Numbered from the stretch's first letter, positions 1-6,656 are shown. The stretch is DNA of 8,055 bases from Alphaproteobacteria bacterium (GCA_029243445.1 JAQWSA010000140.1:1-8055), one strand, 5' to 3'. The notes: generated by a model not told the origin, from the letters alone. A program made the numbers and translations.

Positions 1-27
1 AATCTGTTCTTGATTTTTGTTTTCCAT
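1..27 (-). CDS. N-terminal fragment of an unidentified leftward gene (truncated by the window edge)
   Basis: Reading leftward, an ATG at 27-25 opens a frame of nine codons (MENKNQEQI) that runs off the window without a stop. It is preceded by TAAGGAG at 43-37, a near-ideal Shine-Dalgarno sequence nine bases upstream of the ATG, and this is the main support for a real start. Nine residues are too few to assign a family. The gene is divergent from the cyclase cluster and shares its upstream region, so a regulator or another gene of the same pathway is possible, but that is a guess from position only. Confidence 0.5.
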
Positions 28-65
28 AATATTTTACTCCTTAATATGAGTCTCTAACTATATTC

Positions 66-100
66 TGACAAATAATCTTGCTAGAGTTTGTCAAATTATC
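66..100. promoter_or_regulatory. Candidate operator: inverted repeat TGACAAA-N14-TTTGTCA with overlapping direct repeat
   Basis: TGACAAA at 66-72 is the exact reverse complement of TTTGTCA at 87-93, and the arms are 21 bp apart start to start, about two helical turns. The same stretch also contains an imperfect direct repeat: TGACAAATAATC (66-77) and TGTCAAATTATC (89-100) agree at 10 of 12 positions. It lies between the divergent gene at 27 and the cyclase genes, where an operator for a dimeric regulator would be expected. The right arm includes TTGTCA (88-93), a possible -35 box 16 bases from TATAGA (110-115). AT-rich DNA produces such repeats by chance, so this is only a candidate. Confidence 0.35.
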
Positions 101-199
101 GCAACTTAATATAGAACGAGGTAATTATTTTATTTAATTAATATATATACTTGCTAAATGTTTAAGTAATAATGATAAACTTTGGACTAAGCTTGCTGG

Positions 200-216
200 T
201 TACTAATAACTAGTAA
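200..216. repeat. Short inverted repeat TTACTA-N5-TAGTAA just upstream of the first cyclase gene
   Basis: TTACTA (200-205) and TAGTAA (211-216) form a perfect 6-bp inverted repeat with a 5-base spacer, ending seven bases before the first possible start codon at 224. It could be an operator or a weak hairpin near the ribosome binding site. It is short and AT-rich, so chance is a serious alternative. Confidence 0.2.
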
Positions 217-223
217 AGGTATA

Positions 224-1249
224 ATGAAAATTTATGGTGAGGACAAAATGGCACGTAAACAGGCAGTAACAAAAAAAAGTACTAAGAGTAGAAAAAAAGG
301 GCTAACCAAAGCAGACGTTTTGCGTAAGTGTAAGCAACTTAGTAATTGGGGTAAATGGGGACCAAACGATGAACTTGGGGTTCTCAATTATATTACGCAA
401 GAAGACATCGTGAACGCGGCTTCGCTAATAAAAAGAGGAAAAGTTTTTCGCCTTGGATTAAATCTTGATGAAAATGGGCCGCAAAATGGTCTTTTCGGCG
501 GAAGATGGAACCCGATGCATCAAATGTTAGCTACAGGAACAGATGCGGTTCAAGGAATACAAGAACCTCTGGCAGGTATGAGATATGCCGATGATGCAAT
601 AAATCTTCCAACTCAAGCGGCTACACAATGGGATGCACTAGCACATGTATTTGTTGGTGATAAAATGTGGAATGGCTACGATGCTACACTAGTTGATACT
701 CGTGGAGCTCATAAAAATGCTATTGATAAATTTGCCGACAAAATGGTCGGTCGGGGAGTTTTATTGGATGTAGCCAGATATAAGAGGAAGAAACGCTTAG
801 CGGATGGATATGCCATTACAATTGATGATTTGGAAAAAACGGCAAAAAAACAGGGTGTAGAAGTTCGTCGAGGTGATTTTGTGCTGTTTAATACAGGTCA
901 AATGGCAGATTGTTTGGATAAAGGTAAATGGGGCGGCTACGGAGGTGGTGACGCACCGGGTTTAGCATTTGAAACTGCTGACTGGATACATAAAAAGGAA
1001 ATTGCAGGTATTTGTTCTGATACCTGGGGAATTGAAGTCAGACCTAACGAGACTGTAGATGGTACTAATCAACCCTGGCATTGGGTAACTATCCCTCATA
1101 TTGGTATAGTACATGGAGAAATATGGTATCTACGTGATCTAGTTGAGGATTGTAAAAAGGATGGGATTTATGAATTTTTCCTTTGTGCTCCGCCGTTGGT
1201 TATAACACGCGGTACTGGTTCCCCTATAAACCCACAAGCAATTAAATAA
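224..1249 (+). CDS. Cyclase family protein (KynB/isatin-hydrolase-like metal-dependent hydrolase), paralogue 1
   Basis: Cytoplasmic protein of 341 residues with no signal peptide or membrane segment. The family (Pfam Cyclase) contains kynurenine formamidase and isatin hydrolase, which hydrolyse amide or ring bonds with a divalent metal. The family motif HxGTHxDxPxH appears here as QAATQWDALAH (131-141), keeping Asp137 and His141 but with Gln at both first metal-ligand His positions. His286 and Glu299, 13 residues apart, match the position of the C-terminal His/Glu ligand pair of KynB. Compared with its two neighbours it has a Lys/Arg-rich N-terminal tail (about residues 10-25), a basic stretch YKRKKRL (186-192), Gln226 where they have His, and Ile270 where they have Cys. 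The ATG at 248 (residue 9) is a good alternative start, because GGTGAGG lies five bases before it and the first ATG has only a weak AAAGG. The substrate is unknown. Confidence 0.88.
   Translation: MKIYGEDKMARKQAVTKKSTKSRKKGLTKADVLRKCKQLSNWGKWGPNDELGVLNYITQEDIVNAASLIKRGKVFRLGLNLDENGPQNGLFGGRWNPMHQMLATGTDAVQGIQEPLAGMRYADDAINLPTQAATQWDALAHVFVGDKMWNGYDATLVDTRGAHKNAIDKFADKMVGRGVLLDVARYKRKKRLADGYAITIDDLEKTAKKQGVEVRRGDFVLFNTGQMADCLDKGKWGGYGGGDAPGLAFETADWIHKKEIAGICSDTWGIEVRPNETVDGTNQPWHWVTIPHIGIVHGEIWYLRDLVEDCKKDGIYEFFLCAPPLVITRGTGSPINPQAIK
236..242 (+). promoter_or_regulatory. Ribosome binding site supporting the alternative start at 248
   Basis: GGTGAGG lies five bases before the ATG at 248 and resembles a Shine-Dalgarno sequence more closely than the AAAGG ahead of the ATG at 224. 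If it is used, the first cyclase protein begins MARKQAVTK and is 333 residues long. Its basic tail is retained either way. Confidence 0.45.
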
Positions 1250-1377
1250 CAATTAATTAATTTGTTAGTCACTGAAATTAGTTAAAGAAGTAATCGATAT
1301 TGTATAGAGCGTGATGAGCTAATTTTGTATTAATGTGAAATTTAATTAAGTAAGGTTAATTTATAAAGGGGGATTGA

Positions 1378-2343
1378 ATGCCGCATTACTACGAAGAATC
1401 TAATTTAGTTATGGCCGATCTTGAAGCTATGGCTGAAAAATGTAGTAATTGGGGGAGATGGGGACCCGATGATCAAATTGGTACATTAAATTTTATTGGT
1501 CCAGAAGAGCTCATAAATGCGGCTGCACTAGTAAAAAAGGGTAAATCGATATCTTTAGGTTTAGATTTTAATCAAGATGGTCCCCAGACTGGCAAGTTTA
1601 GAAGGTTTAATCCTGTACACACTATGCTAGCTACGGGCACTGACGCTTCAGCGGGTAAGCATACCCATCCTAATATTCAATATGCTGATGATATGGTTAC
1701 GATGCCTTTGCAGTGCGGAACACAGTGGGATGCTTTAAGCCATATATTTAATAATGGTAAAATGTGGAATGGCTATGAAGCTTCTCAAGTTGATGCTAAT
1801 GGAGCTAAAAAGAACGGAATTGAAAATATAAAGTCTAAAACTGTGGGTCGCGGGGTTTTACTTGATGTTGCACGACACTGCGGTGTGGATTCCCTAGATG
1901 ATGGCATGGCGATTTCTATATCGGATTTAAATGAAACTGCTAGTTCGCAGGGAGTAGATATCCGTCGAGGAGATATTGTAATTGTTCGGACAGGACATAT
2001 GGAGAGGTGTTTGTCTAAAGGGGACTGGGATGGCTATTCAGGGGGGGATTCGCCAGGCATGGCATTTGAGACTGCTGAATGGGCTTTTGATAACGAAATA
2101 TCAGCTGTGTGCACAGATACATGGGGTTGTGAAGTCCGTCCTAACGAAATTTCGGATGCTTTTCAGCCGTGGCACTGGGTTGTTATACCTAAGATGGGTT
2201 TAACTTTAGGAGAAATATTTTACCTTAAAGACATTGGAGAGGACTGCGCTTCCGATGGAGTGTATGAATTTTTATTTTGTGCTCCTCCTTTGCCAATAAC
2301 GGGTGCCGTTGGTTCCCCCATAAATCCAATTGTTTTAAAATAA
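1378..2343 (+). CDS. Cyclase family protein (KynB/isatin-hydrolase-like metal-dependent hydrolase), paralogue 2
   Basis: Cytoplasmic protein of 321 residues that aligns end to end with the genes on both sides. The metal-site motif is QCGTQWDALSH (112-122), with Asp118 and His122 retained and Gln112 and Gln116 in place of the usual His ligands. The C-terminal pair is His266 (in PWHW) and Glu279 (in LGEIFYLKD). It shares RTGHMERCL (His207) and DTWGCEV (Cys251) with paralogue 3 but not paralogue 1. It is shorter around residues 72-78, with TGKFRRF where the others have NGLFGGRW, so the substrate pocket may differ. AGGGGGA (1367-1373) lies four bases before the ATG. The 128-base gap to the upstream gene holds AT-rich sequence with no clear terminator, so co-transcription is likely but a separate promoter is possible. 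The reaction is a hydrolase by family; the substrate is unknown. Confidence 0.9.
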   Translation: MPHYYEESNLVMADLEAMAEKCSNWGRWGPDDQIGTLNFIGPEELINAAALVKKGKSISLGLDFNQDGPQTGKFRRFNPVHTMLATGTDASAGKHTHPNIQYADDMVTMPLQCGTQWDALSHIFNNGKMWNGYEASQVDANGAKKNGIENIKSKTVGRGVLLDVARHCGVDSLDDGMAISISDLNETASSQGVDIRRGDIVIVRTGHMERCLSKGDWDGYSGGDSPGMAFETAEWAFDNEISAVCTDTWGCEVRPNEISDAFQPWHWVVIPKMGLTLGEIFYLKDIGEDCASDGVYEFLFCAPPLPITGAVGSPINPIVLK

Positions 2344-2400
2344 GAATATATTCGGGTTTAAGTGGTTTTTTTTAATAAAATATAAAATGAGGAGATAATA

Positions 2401-3384
2401 ATGCATCGTTATGACGATAAAGAATATCAGTTCGATATGGATTTAATCAAAGAGAAAACCGAAAGCTGTAAACAGTGGGGTAAATGGGGACCTGATGATG
2501 AGTGGGGAACACAAAATTACGTTACTGCAGAAGATAGAATTAACGCTGCAAAGCTGGTAAAGAAAGGGCAGGTATTTGCTCTTGGTTTAAACTTTGACGA
2601 TGACGGTCCTCAAAATGGACTATTTGGAGGCCGTTGGAATCCAATACATACAATGCTGGCTACTGGAACTGATGCTGTACAGGGAAAGCAGACAGTCCCG
2701 GGAAAAAAATATGCGAGCCAATATGCGGATGATTCAGTTTCATTACCTCTTCAGTGTGGAACTCAGTGGGATGCATTAGGACATGTGTTTAACCAGGATA
2801 AAATGTGGAATGGTTACGATGCTACGCTCGTTGGAGCTAATGGTGCTGAAAAAAACGCTATACATAAAATGCGCGATAAGATGGTTGGTCGTGGCGTTTT
2901 GCTCGATATTGCTAGATGGGCGGGAGTTGAAAGTTTAGATGACGGCACAGCGATTGATGCTGATGATTTAGATGCGTGCGCTAAAGCACAAGGCGTGGAA
3001 GTTGGCCGTGGAGATACTGTCATTTACAGAACTGGACATATGGAAAGGTGTTTAAAGGCTGGTGAATGGGGTGGCTATGCAGGTGGTGAAGCTCCTGGAG
3101 TTTCTTTTCATACATGTGATTGGATGAAGGATATGGAAATTGCCGCCATTTGTGCCGACACTTGGGGTTGCGAAGTCATACCAAATGAAACAGACGATGT
3201 GTTTCAGCCTTGGCATTGGATTGTTATACCTATGATTGGCATAACAATGGGTGAGATATTTTATTTGAAGGATTTAGCAAATGACTGTGCTGATGATGGA
3301 GTTTACGAGTTTATGTTTGTTGCTCCGCCTTTACCAGTTACACGCGGTGTGGGATCACCTATTAATCCACAAGCAATAAAATAA
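2401..3384 (+). CDS. Cyclase family protein (KynB/isatin-hydrolase-like metal-dependent hydrolase), paralogue 3
   Basis: Cytoplasmic protein of 327 residues, third of the tandem set. The motif QCGTQWDALGH (118-128) keeps Asp124 and His128; His272 and Glu285 form the likely C-terminal metal pair. His213 (RTGHMERCL) and Cys257 (DTWGCEV) are shared with paralogue 2. The stretch QNGLFGGRWNP (71-81) and the C-terminal GSPINPQAIK are shared with paralogue 1, so this copy resembles each neighbour in different segments. A three-residue insertion (near residues 105-107, in KYASQYADD) is not seen in the others. TGAGGAG (2388-2394) lies six bases before the ATG, and only 57 bases separate it from paralogue 2, which supports one operon. 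An intrinsic terminator follows 24 bases after the stop codon. By family it is a metal-dependent hydrolase; the substrate is unknown. Confidence 0.9.
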   Translation: MHRYDDKEYQFDMDLIKEKTESCKQWGKWGPDDEWGTQNYVTAEDRINAAKLVKKGQVFALGLNFDDDGPQNGLFGGRWNPIHTMLATGTDAVQGKQTVPGKKYASQYADDSVSLPLQCGTQWDALGHVFNQDKMWNGYDATLVGANGAEKNAIHKMRDKMVGRGVLLDIARWAGVESLDDGTAIDADDLDACAKAQGVEVGRGDTVIYRTGHMERCLKAGEWGGYAGGEAPGVSFHTCDWMKDMEIAAICADTWGCEVIPNETDDVFQPWHWIVIPMIGITMGEIFYLKDLANDCADDGVYEFMFVAPPLPVTRGVGSPINPQAIK

Positions 3385-3408
3385 TATCTTTACGCAAATA
3401 AGACAGGG

Positions 3409-3440
3409 GAGCTAGCAGTAAATGCTAGCTCTTTTTGTTT
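3409..3440 (+). terminator. Rho-independent terminator after the cyclase genes
   Basis: GAGCTAGCA (3409-3417) pairs perfectly with TGCTAGCTC (3423-3431) across the loop GTAAA, and is followed directly by TTTTTGTTT. This 9-bp stem with a U-run is a textbook intrinsic terminator. It ends 20 bases before the next start codon on the same strand, so the downstream gene depends on read-through or on a promoter located upstream of or within the hairpin region. Confidence 0.85.
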
Positions 3441-3460
3441 CATTACACTGAGGTATATTT

Positions 3461-3814
3461 ATGACAAAGAAACCTAAATATTATTATATAGCTAGTATGG
3501 ATATAGAACCGGAAAAAGAGACATTACTTAATGAGGTTTATGATACGGAACATATTCCTGCTTTATTGCGGGTACCAGGCGTAAGCTCAATCACAAGAAG
3601 TGTGGCTAGGCCATTTGATATGTCTATGGGAGGTAAAACATATACTGTAAACATTGATGATGAACCAAAATATTCTGCAACATATGAAATTGAAAGCCCA
3701 GAAGTTTTAGTTAGTAGTGCATGGGCGGAAGCTGTTGAATCTGGTCGATGGCCCGAAAAAGTGCGTCCTTATACGAGTAATCGTCGACAAGTTTTAAGAA
3801 AAATAATTTCTTAG
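3461..3814 (+). CDS. Small EthD/dimeric alpha-beta-barrel-like protein
   Basis: Protein of 117 residues with no signal peptide or membrane segment. The N-terminal half has the look of the ferredoxin-like dimeric alpha-beta barrel proteins related to EthD: a first strand YYYIASMDIEPE (7-18), then a helix with YDTEHIPALLRVPGV (27-41), where the E-H-I-P segment, His31 and the following PGV turn are characteristic, then a strand with R46/R50. Such proteins are found beside catabolic oxidoreductases and hydrolases, where some act as isomerases, decarboxylases or accessory factors; no specific activity can be assigned here. GAGG (3450-3453) lies seven bases before the ATG. The gene sits between the cyclase terminator and the HisD-like gene, and 103 bases separate it from the latter. 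Family assignment is from motif resemblance only. Confidence 0.75.
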   Translation: MTKKPKYYYIASMDIEPEKETLLNEVYDTEHIPALLRVPGVSSITRSVARPFDMSMGGKTYTVNIDDEPKYSATYEIESPEVLVSSAWAEAVESGRWPEKVRPYTSNRRQVLRKIIS

Positions 3815-3885
3815 AGTGAAAAAAATATTATTTATATAACATGCTTTTGTTTTTGAAGTTAAATTACTTAGCAACAAATGCTGTT

Positions 3886-3891
3886 TATAAT
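3886..3891 (+). promoter_or_regulatory. Possible -10 promoter element for the HisD-like gene
   Basis: TATAAT, a perfect match to the sigma-70 -10 consensus, lies 26 bases before the start codon of the HisD-like gene. The upstream bases at the usual -35 distance (around 3863-3869, ATTACTT) match poorly, and the TG at 3882-3883 is one base out of register for an extended -10. A transcription start near 3898 would still include the ribosome binding site AGGA (3905-3908). Confidence 0.35.
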
Positions 3892-3917
3892 CAAAGAATG
3901 GGATAGGAATTTATTTA

Positions 3918-5219
3918 ATGACAATTGAATTTATTAAAACGGGCATGAACTCCGAACTGGCAGATGAAGCTGATACTAAAGTTCGGGAAACGGTTGAACA
4001 AATACTTAATGACGTTAGAAGTCGAGGTGATGTTGCTGTCCGTGAACTTTCTGAAAACTTTGATAAATGGTCACCTGAAAATTTTCGACTTAGTTCTGAG
4101 GATATAGATAAGTTAGTTGCATCATTGCCAAAAGAAACAGTGGACGATATTAAATTTGCGCAAAAGCAGGTACGTAATTTTGCTCAAATACAAAAAGATG
4201 CTTTACGTGATGTAGAAGTTGAAACCTTGCCAGGGGTTAGATTGGGACACAAAAATATTCCGGTTAATAGTGTGGGTTGTTATGTTCCTGGTGGTCGTTA
4301 TCCGATGGTTGCATCGGCGCATATGAGTATAGTTACTGCAAAGGTGGCAGGTGTTAAGAGAGTCATTGCTTGCACGCCACCAAATGAAGGGGGCCCACAT
4401 GCAGCAACTATTGCTGCTATGTATTTTGCGGGGGCAGATGAAATATACTGTCTGGGAGGTGTACAAGCAGTTGCAGCAATGGCTATTGGTACAGAAACTA
4501 TTGATCCTGTAGTAATGCTTGTTGGACCTGGAAACGCTTTTGTTGCTGAAGCAAAAAGACAATTATATGGTCAAGTAGGGATTGATTTATTTGCCGGACC
4601 AACAGAGGTATTAGTAGTCGCTGACGATACGTCTGATGTTGAAATCGTTGCTGTTGATTTATTAGGTCAGGCAGAACATGGGCCTAGCTCCCCAGCAGCT
4701 TTGATAACAACTTCTAGTGATCTTGCAAATAACGTAACAAAAGAGATTGAAAGACAACTAGAAGTTCTTCCTACCGCAGATGTAGCAAGAGTTGCATGGG
4801 ACGATTATGGTCAAATAATTTTATGCAGTAGCAGGGAAGAGATGTTAGCTGAGGCGGATAGATTAGCTTATGAGCATGTTGAGATACTTACTACTGAACC
4901 AAGGTGGTTTTTAGAAAATATGACAAATTATGGAGCTTTATTTCTTGGCCCTGAAACTAACGTATCATATGGGGATAAAGTTATAGGTACAAATCACACA
5001 TTGCCCACTAAAGGTGCAGCTAGATATACGGGGGGGTTATGGGTTGGCAAGTTTATGAAGACATGTACGTTTCAAGAAGTAACTGAAGAGGCAAGTGTTT
5101 TAATTGGCGATTATTGCTCTAGACTATGTGAGTTAGAACGATTTTGGGGGCATAAAGAGCAAGCGGATCTACGACTAAGACGTTACGGCGGTCGAAATGT
5201 TGGGATTAACACCAAATAA
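3918..5219 (+). CDS. HisD-family NAD-dependent dehydrogenase (histidinol dehydrogenase-like, possibly HpsN-like)
   Basis: Cytoplasmic protein of 433 residues, full length for the family. The residues known from E. coli HisD are all present with near-identical spacing: zinc ligands Gln251 and His254 (in GQAEHG), catalytic Glu319-His320 (in YEHVEI), zinc ligand Asp353 (in [14 protein letters not shown]) and His412 (in GHKEQADLR). The NAD-binding region includes [10 protein letters not shown] (121-130) and [14 protein letters not shown] (201-214). There are no his genes nearby; the neighbours are catabolic and TRAP transporter genes. HisD-family enzymes with other substrates are known, notably HpsN, which oxidises 2,3-dihydroxypropanesulfonate and whose genes neighbour a TRAP system, so a catabolic polyol-type dehydrogenase is the favoured reading. 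AGPTE (226-230) replaces the AGPSE usual in biosynthetic HisD. AGGA (3905-3908) lies nine bases before the ATG. The family is certain; the substrate is inferred. Confidence 0.93.
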   Translation: MTIEFIKTGMNSELADEADTKVRETVEQILNDVRSRGDVAVRELSENFDKWSPENFRLSSEDIDKLVASLPKETVDDIKFAQKQVRNFAQIQKDALRDVEVETLPGVRLGHKNIPVNSVGCYVPGGRYPMVASAHMSIVTAKVAGVKRVIACTPPNEGGPHAATIAAMYFAGADEIYCLGGVQAVAAMAIGTETIDPVVMLVGPGNAFVAEAKRQLYGQVGIDLFAGPTEVLVVADDTSDVEIVAVDLLGQAEHGPSSPAALITTSSDLANNVTKEIERQLEVLPTADVARVAWDDYGQIILCSSREEMLAEADRLAYEHVEILTTEPRWFLENMTNYGALFLGPETNVSYGDKVIGTNHTLPTKGAARYTGGLWVGKFMKTCTFQEVTEEASVLIGDYCSRLCELERFWGHKEQADLRLRRYGGRNVGINTK

Positions 5220-5238
5220 TAGTAGGCATTATTGGTTT

Positions 5239-5268
5239 AAAAAAAAGGCGGCATAAATGCCGCCTTTT
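5239..5268. terminator. Bidirectional intrinsic terminator between the convergent HisD-like and dctP genes
   Basis: AAAAGGCGGCA (5243-5253) pairs with TGCCGCCTTTT (5258-5268) around the loop TAAA, giving an 11-bp stem with a GC-rich core. On the plus strand the stem ends in TTTT; on the minus strand the eight A residues at 5239-5246 become an eight-base U-run. It lies 19 bases after the HisD-like stop and 18 bases beyond the dctP stop, so it serves both convergent genes and is probably strongest for dctP. Confidence 0.88.
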
Positions 5269-5286
5269 GTAGTTAATAATATAAAA

Positions 5287-6372
5287 TTATTTTATAGTAT
5301 AAGAATAGATAGGCGTAGCTCCACCTTCTTTAATAAGAGCCATCAAGCGACGGAAGCTTTCTTTTCCAGGAACGCCTTTAGCATCATATTCAGAGGCTTT
5401 TTGATTGACCCAAGGTTCAATTGCCATGGCCATCTTTTTACGTTCTACGTCTCCAAGGTCTCTAACTGTTACACCTTGTTTTTTAAGGTTTTCCAAGGCT
5501 GTGTAATATTTAGTTTTACCTTCATTACCAACAGCAGCCTCATAGACAGCCATTTCTTCCTTAATGATTTTCTTTACTTCAGGAGGAAGTTTTGCCCAGA
5601 ACTTTTTGTTTGCACCTAGAGGGTATGCAGCGACTGAACCCCAACCCATAGTTGTATAATATTTGGCAACTTCACCAAATTTAAATCCAAAGTAAGGTGC
5701 TGGAAATATAACTACACCATTATAAACACCAGATTGTAGAGCGTTATAAACTTCATTAAGATTCGTCTGTACCTTTGCGGCACCTGCATAATCTAGCCAA
5801 GGTAGATTTGGACCTGCGGCCCCGATCTTAACACCTTTAAGTTGTTCAGCTTTAGTCCATGGAAATGTAGTTCCTAGTCCATAATCATCGAAAGCTCCAC
5901 CACCAAGATAAATCTGATTGTATTTATCAAACGCATCATGAAAATACTTGTACTCAGCGTGCAGTTTCTTGGTAGCCGGACCAACGATCAATGGATCACC
6001 AGATTGGAACGGAATGAAATAGTTTATATTATGTACAAATAATTTTGTTGGTTCAAAGCAGGAGCAGACTGCACCTATGTCAACTAATCCTTTTTGTGTT
6101 GATTCAAGAACCTCAAATAAGTTTGCCATTGTTCCGCCGTAGCCTTCGATGAAACGAACTGTATGATCTGTTTCAGCGGCAACTCTTTTTGTAACATTTG
6201 GAACAAATGTTTTTTGTATTTGATTCACTGATGCTAGCGGTGGAGCAGGATGTCCTGCTGCAATACGTATCTTAAAGTTGTCAGCCTGAGCAGATGTTAG
6301 AGCTGCTGATAAGCCAACAGAGATTACTCCTGTTAATAGAGCACCCGTTTTAACTAATTTACCTAAATTCAA
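5287..6372 (-). CDS. dctP: TRAP transporter solute-binding protein, DctP family
   Basis: Periplasmic protein of 361 residues that captures the substrate and delivers it to the DctQM membrane complex. A Sec signal peptide occupies residues 1-30: KLVK, a hydrophobic stretch, then AQA before the mature DNFKIRIAAGHP. The mature part shows DctP features: an early strand with GHPAPP, the segment LFEVLESTQKGLVDIG (85-100), the linker strand LKGVKIGAAGPN (178-189), and LNEVYNALQSGVYNGV (205-220), the usual E-x-Y-x-A-L-Q-x-G-x-x-x-G motif. The Arg normally found in GLKIR is Gly184 here, so the usual carboxylate contact is missing. A CxC pair (Cys103, Cys105) is unusual for this family. The start is TTG at 6372, backed by GGGAGG (6383-6378) five bases upstream; the ATG at 6385 is out of frame. 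It is divergent from dctQM. The ligand is not predictable. Confidence 0.92.
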   Translation of the reverse strand: MNLGKLVKTGALLTGVISVGLSAALTSAQADNFKIRIAAGHPAPPLASVNQIQKTFVPNVTKRVAAETDHTVRFIEGYGGTMANLFEVLESTQKGLVDIGAVCSCFEPTKLFVHNINYFIPFQSGDPLIVGPATKKLHAEYKYFHDAFDKYNQIYLGGGAFDDYGLGTTFPWTKAEQLKGVKIGAAGPNLPWLDYAGAAKVQTNLNEVYNALQSGVYNGVVIFPAPYFGFKFGEVAKYYTTMGWGSVAAYPLGANKKFWAKLPPEVKKIIKEEMAVYEAAVGNEGKTKYYTALENLKKQGVTVRDLGDVERKKMAMAIEPWVNQKASEYDAKGVPGKESFRRLMALIKEGGATPIYSYTIK

Positions 6373-6377
6373 TTTTT

Positions 6378-6383
6378 CCTCCC
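6378..6383 (-). promoter_or_regulatory. Ribosome binding site fixing the TTG start of dctP
   Basis: On the minus strand GGGAGG is followed by AAAAA and then TTG at 6372, in frame with the signal peptide. There is no in-frame ATG before the hydrophobic core of the signal, so this strong site supports the rare TTG initiation codon. Confidence 0.7.
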
Positions 6384-6650
6384 ATTAGAATAATACTGAA
6401 TAACCTTACTAAAACAAATATAGCAAAAGTTATACCCTATATGCCTTTTATAATATTACTTGTGAAGCCCTTAAAACGGAAGAATCTAAATTTTCTTGAT
6501 CTCATTTAACATTTTTACAATTAAAGTAGTTGTTTTTAGAGCTTACTCGTGTTTTGTTTCCTACTTTTATGATTCTATCATGTATATATATTTGCATGAA
6601 AGAATAGATACAGTTGCATATATCAGTTCCTGTTATTGTTAGGACTCTGG

Positions 6651-6656
6651 GGAGGG
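6651..6656 (+). promoter_or_regulatory. Ribosome binding site fixing the TTG start of dctQ
   Basis: GGAGGG, part of a longer GGGGAGGG (6649-6656), lies seven bases before TTG at 6664. No in-frame ATG exists before the first membrane segment until residue 22, which is inside it, so TTG is the only sensible start. Confidence 0.7.

Noticed and set aside
43..71. Leftward promoter using the left arm of the inverted repeat as -35 and CATATT (48-43) as -10
   Set aside because: The transcript would start near 36 and lose the ribosome binding site at 43-37, so this arrangement would not serve the gene at 27.
2354..2380. T-run between cyclases 2 and 3 as a terminator
   Set aside because: The run of eight T residues has no GC-rich hairpin before it, so read-through within an operon is more likely.
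2814..3023. Minus-strand open frame of 69 codons within cyclase 3
   Set aside because: It is antisense to the conserved cyclase coding sequence with no supporting start signal; the same applies to the short plus-strand frames at 1982-2203 and 2594-2779.
4203..4562. Minus-strand open frame of 119 codons rich in Cys, Ser and Asn
   Set aside because: It is antisense to the conserved core of the HisD-like gene, and the odd composition is explained by the opposite-strand codon pattern.
5257..5619. Plus-strand open frame of 120 codons
   Set aside because: It lies almost entirely over the 3' part of dctP on the other strand, begins inside the terminator hairpin, has no ribosome binding site, and its translation looks like random antisense sequence.
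6359..6385. Eight-codon minus-strand frame (MGGKIEFR) overlapping the dctP start
   Set aside because: It begins inside the dctP ribosome binding site and has none of its own; a leader peptide role is not supported.
6441..6509. Plus-strand 22-codon frame in the dctP-dctQ gap, starting MPFIILLVK
   Set aside because: It has no Shine-Dalgarno sequence and is in AT-rich DNA where such short frames are expected by chance.
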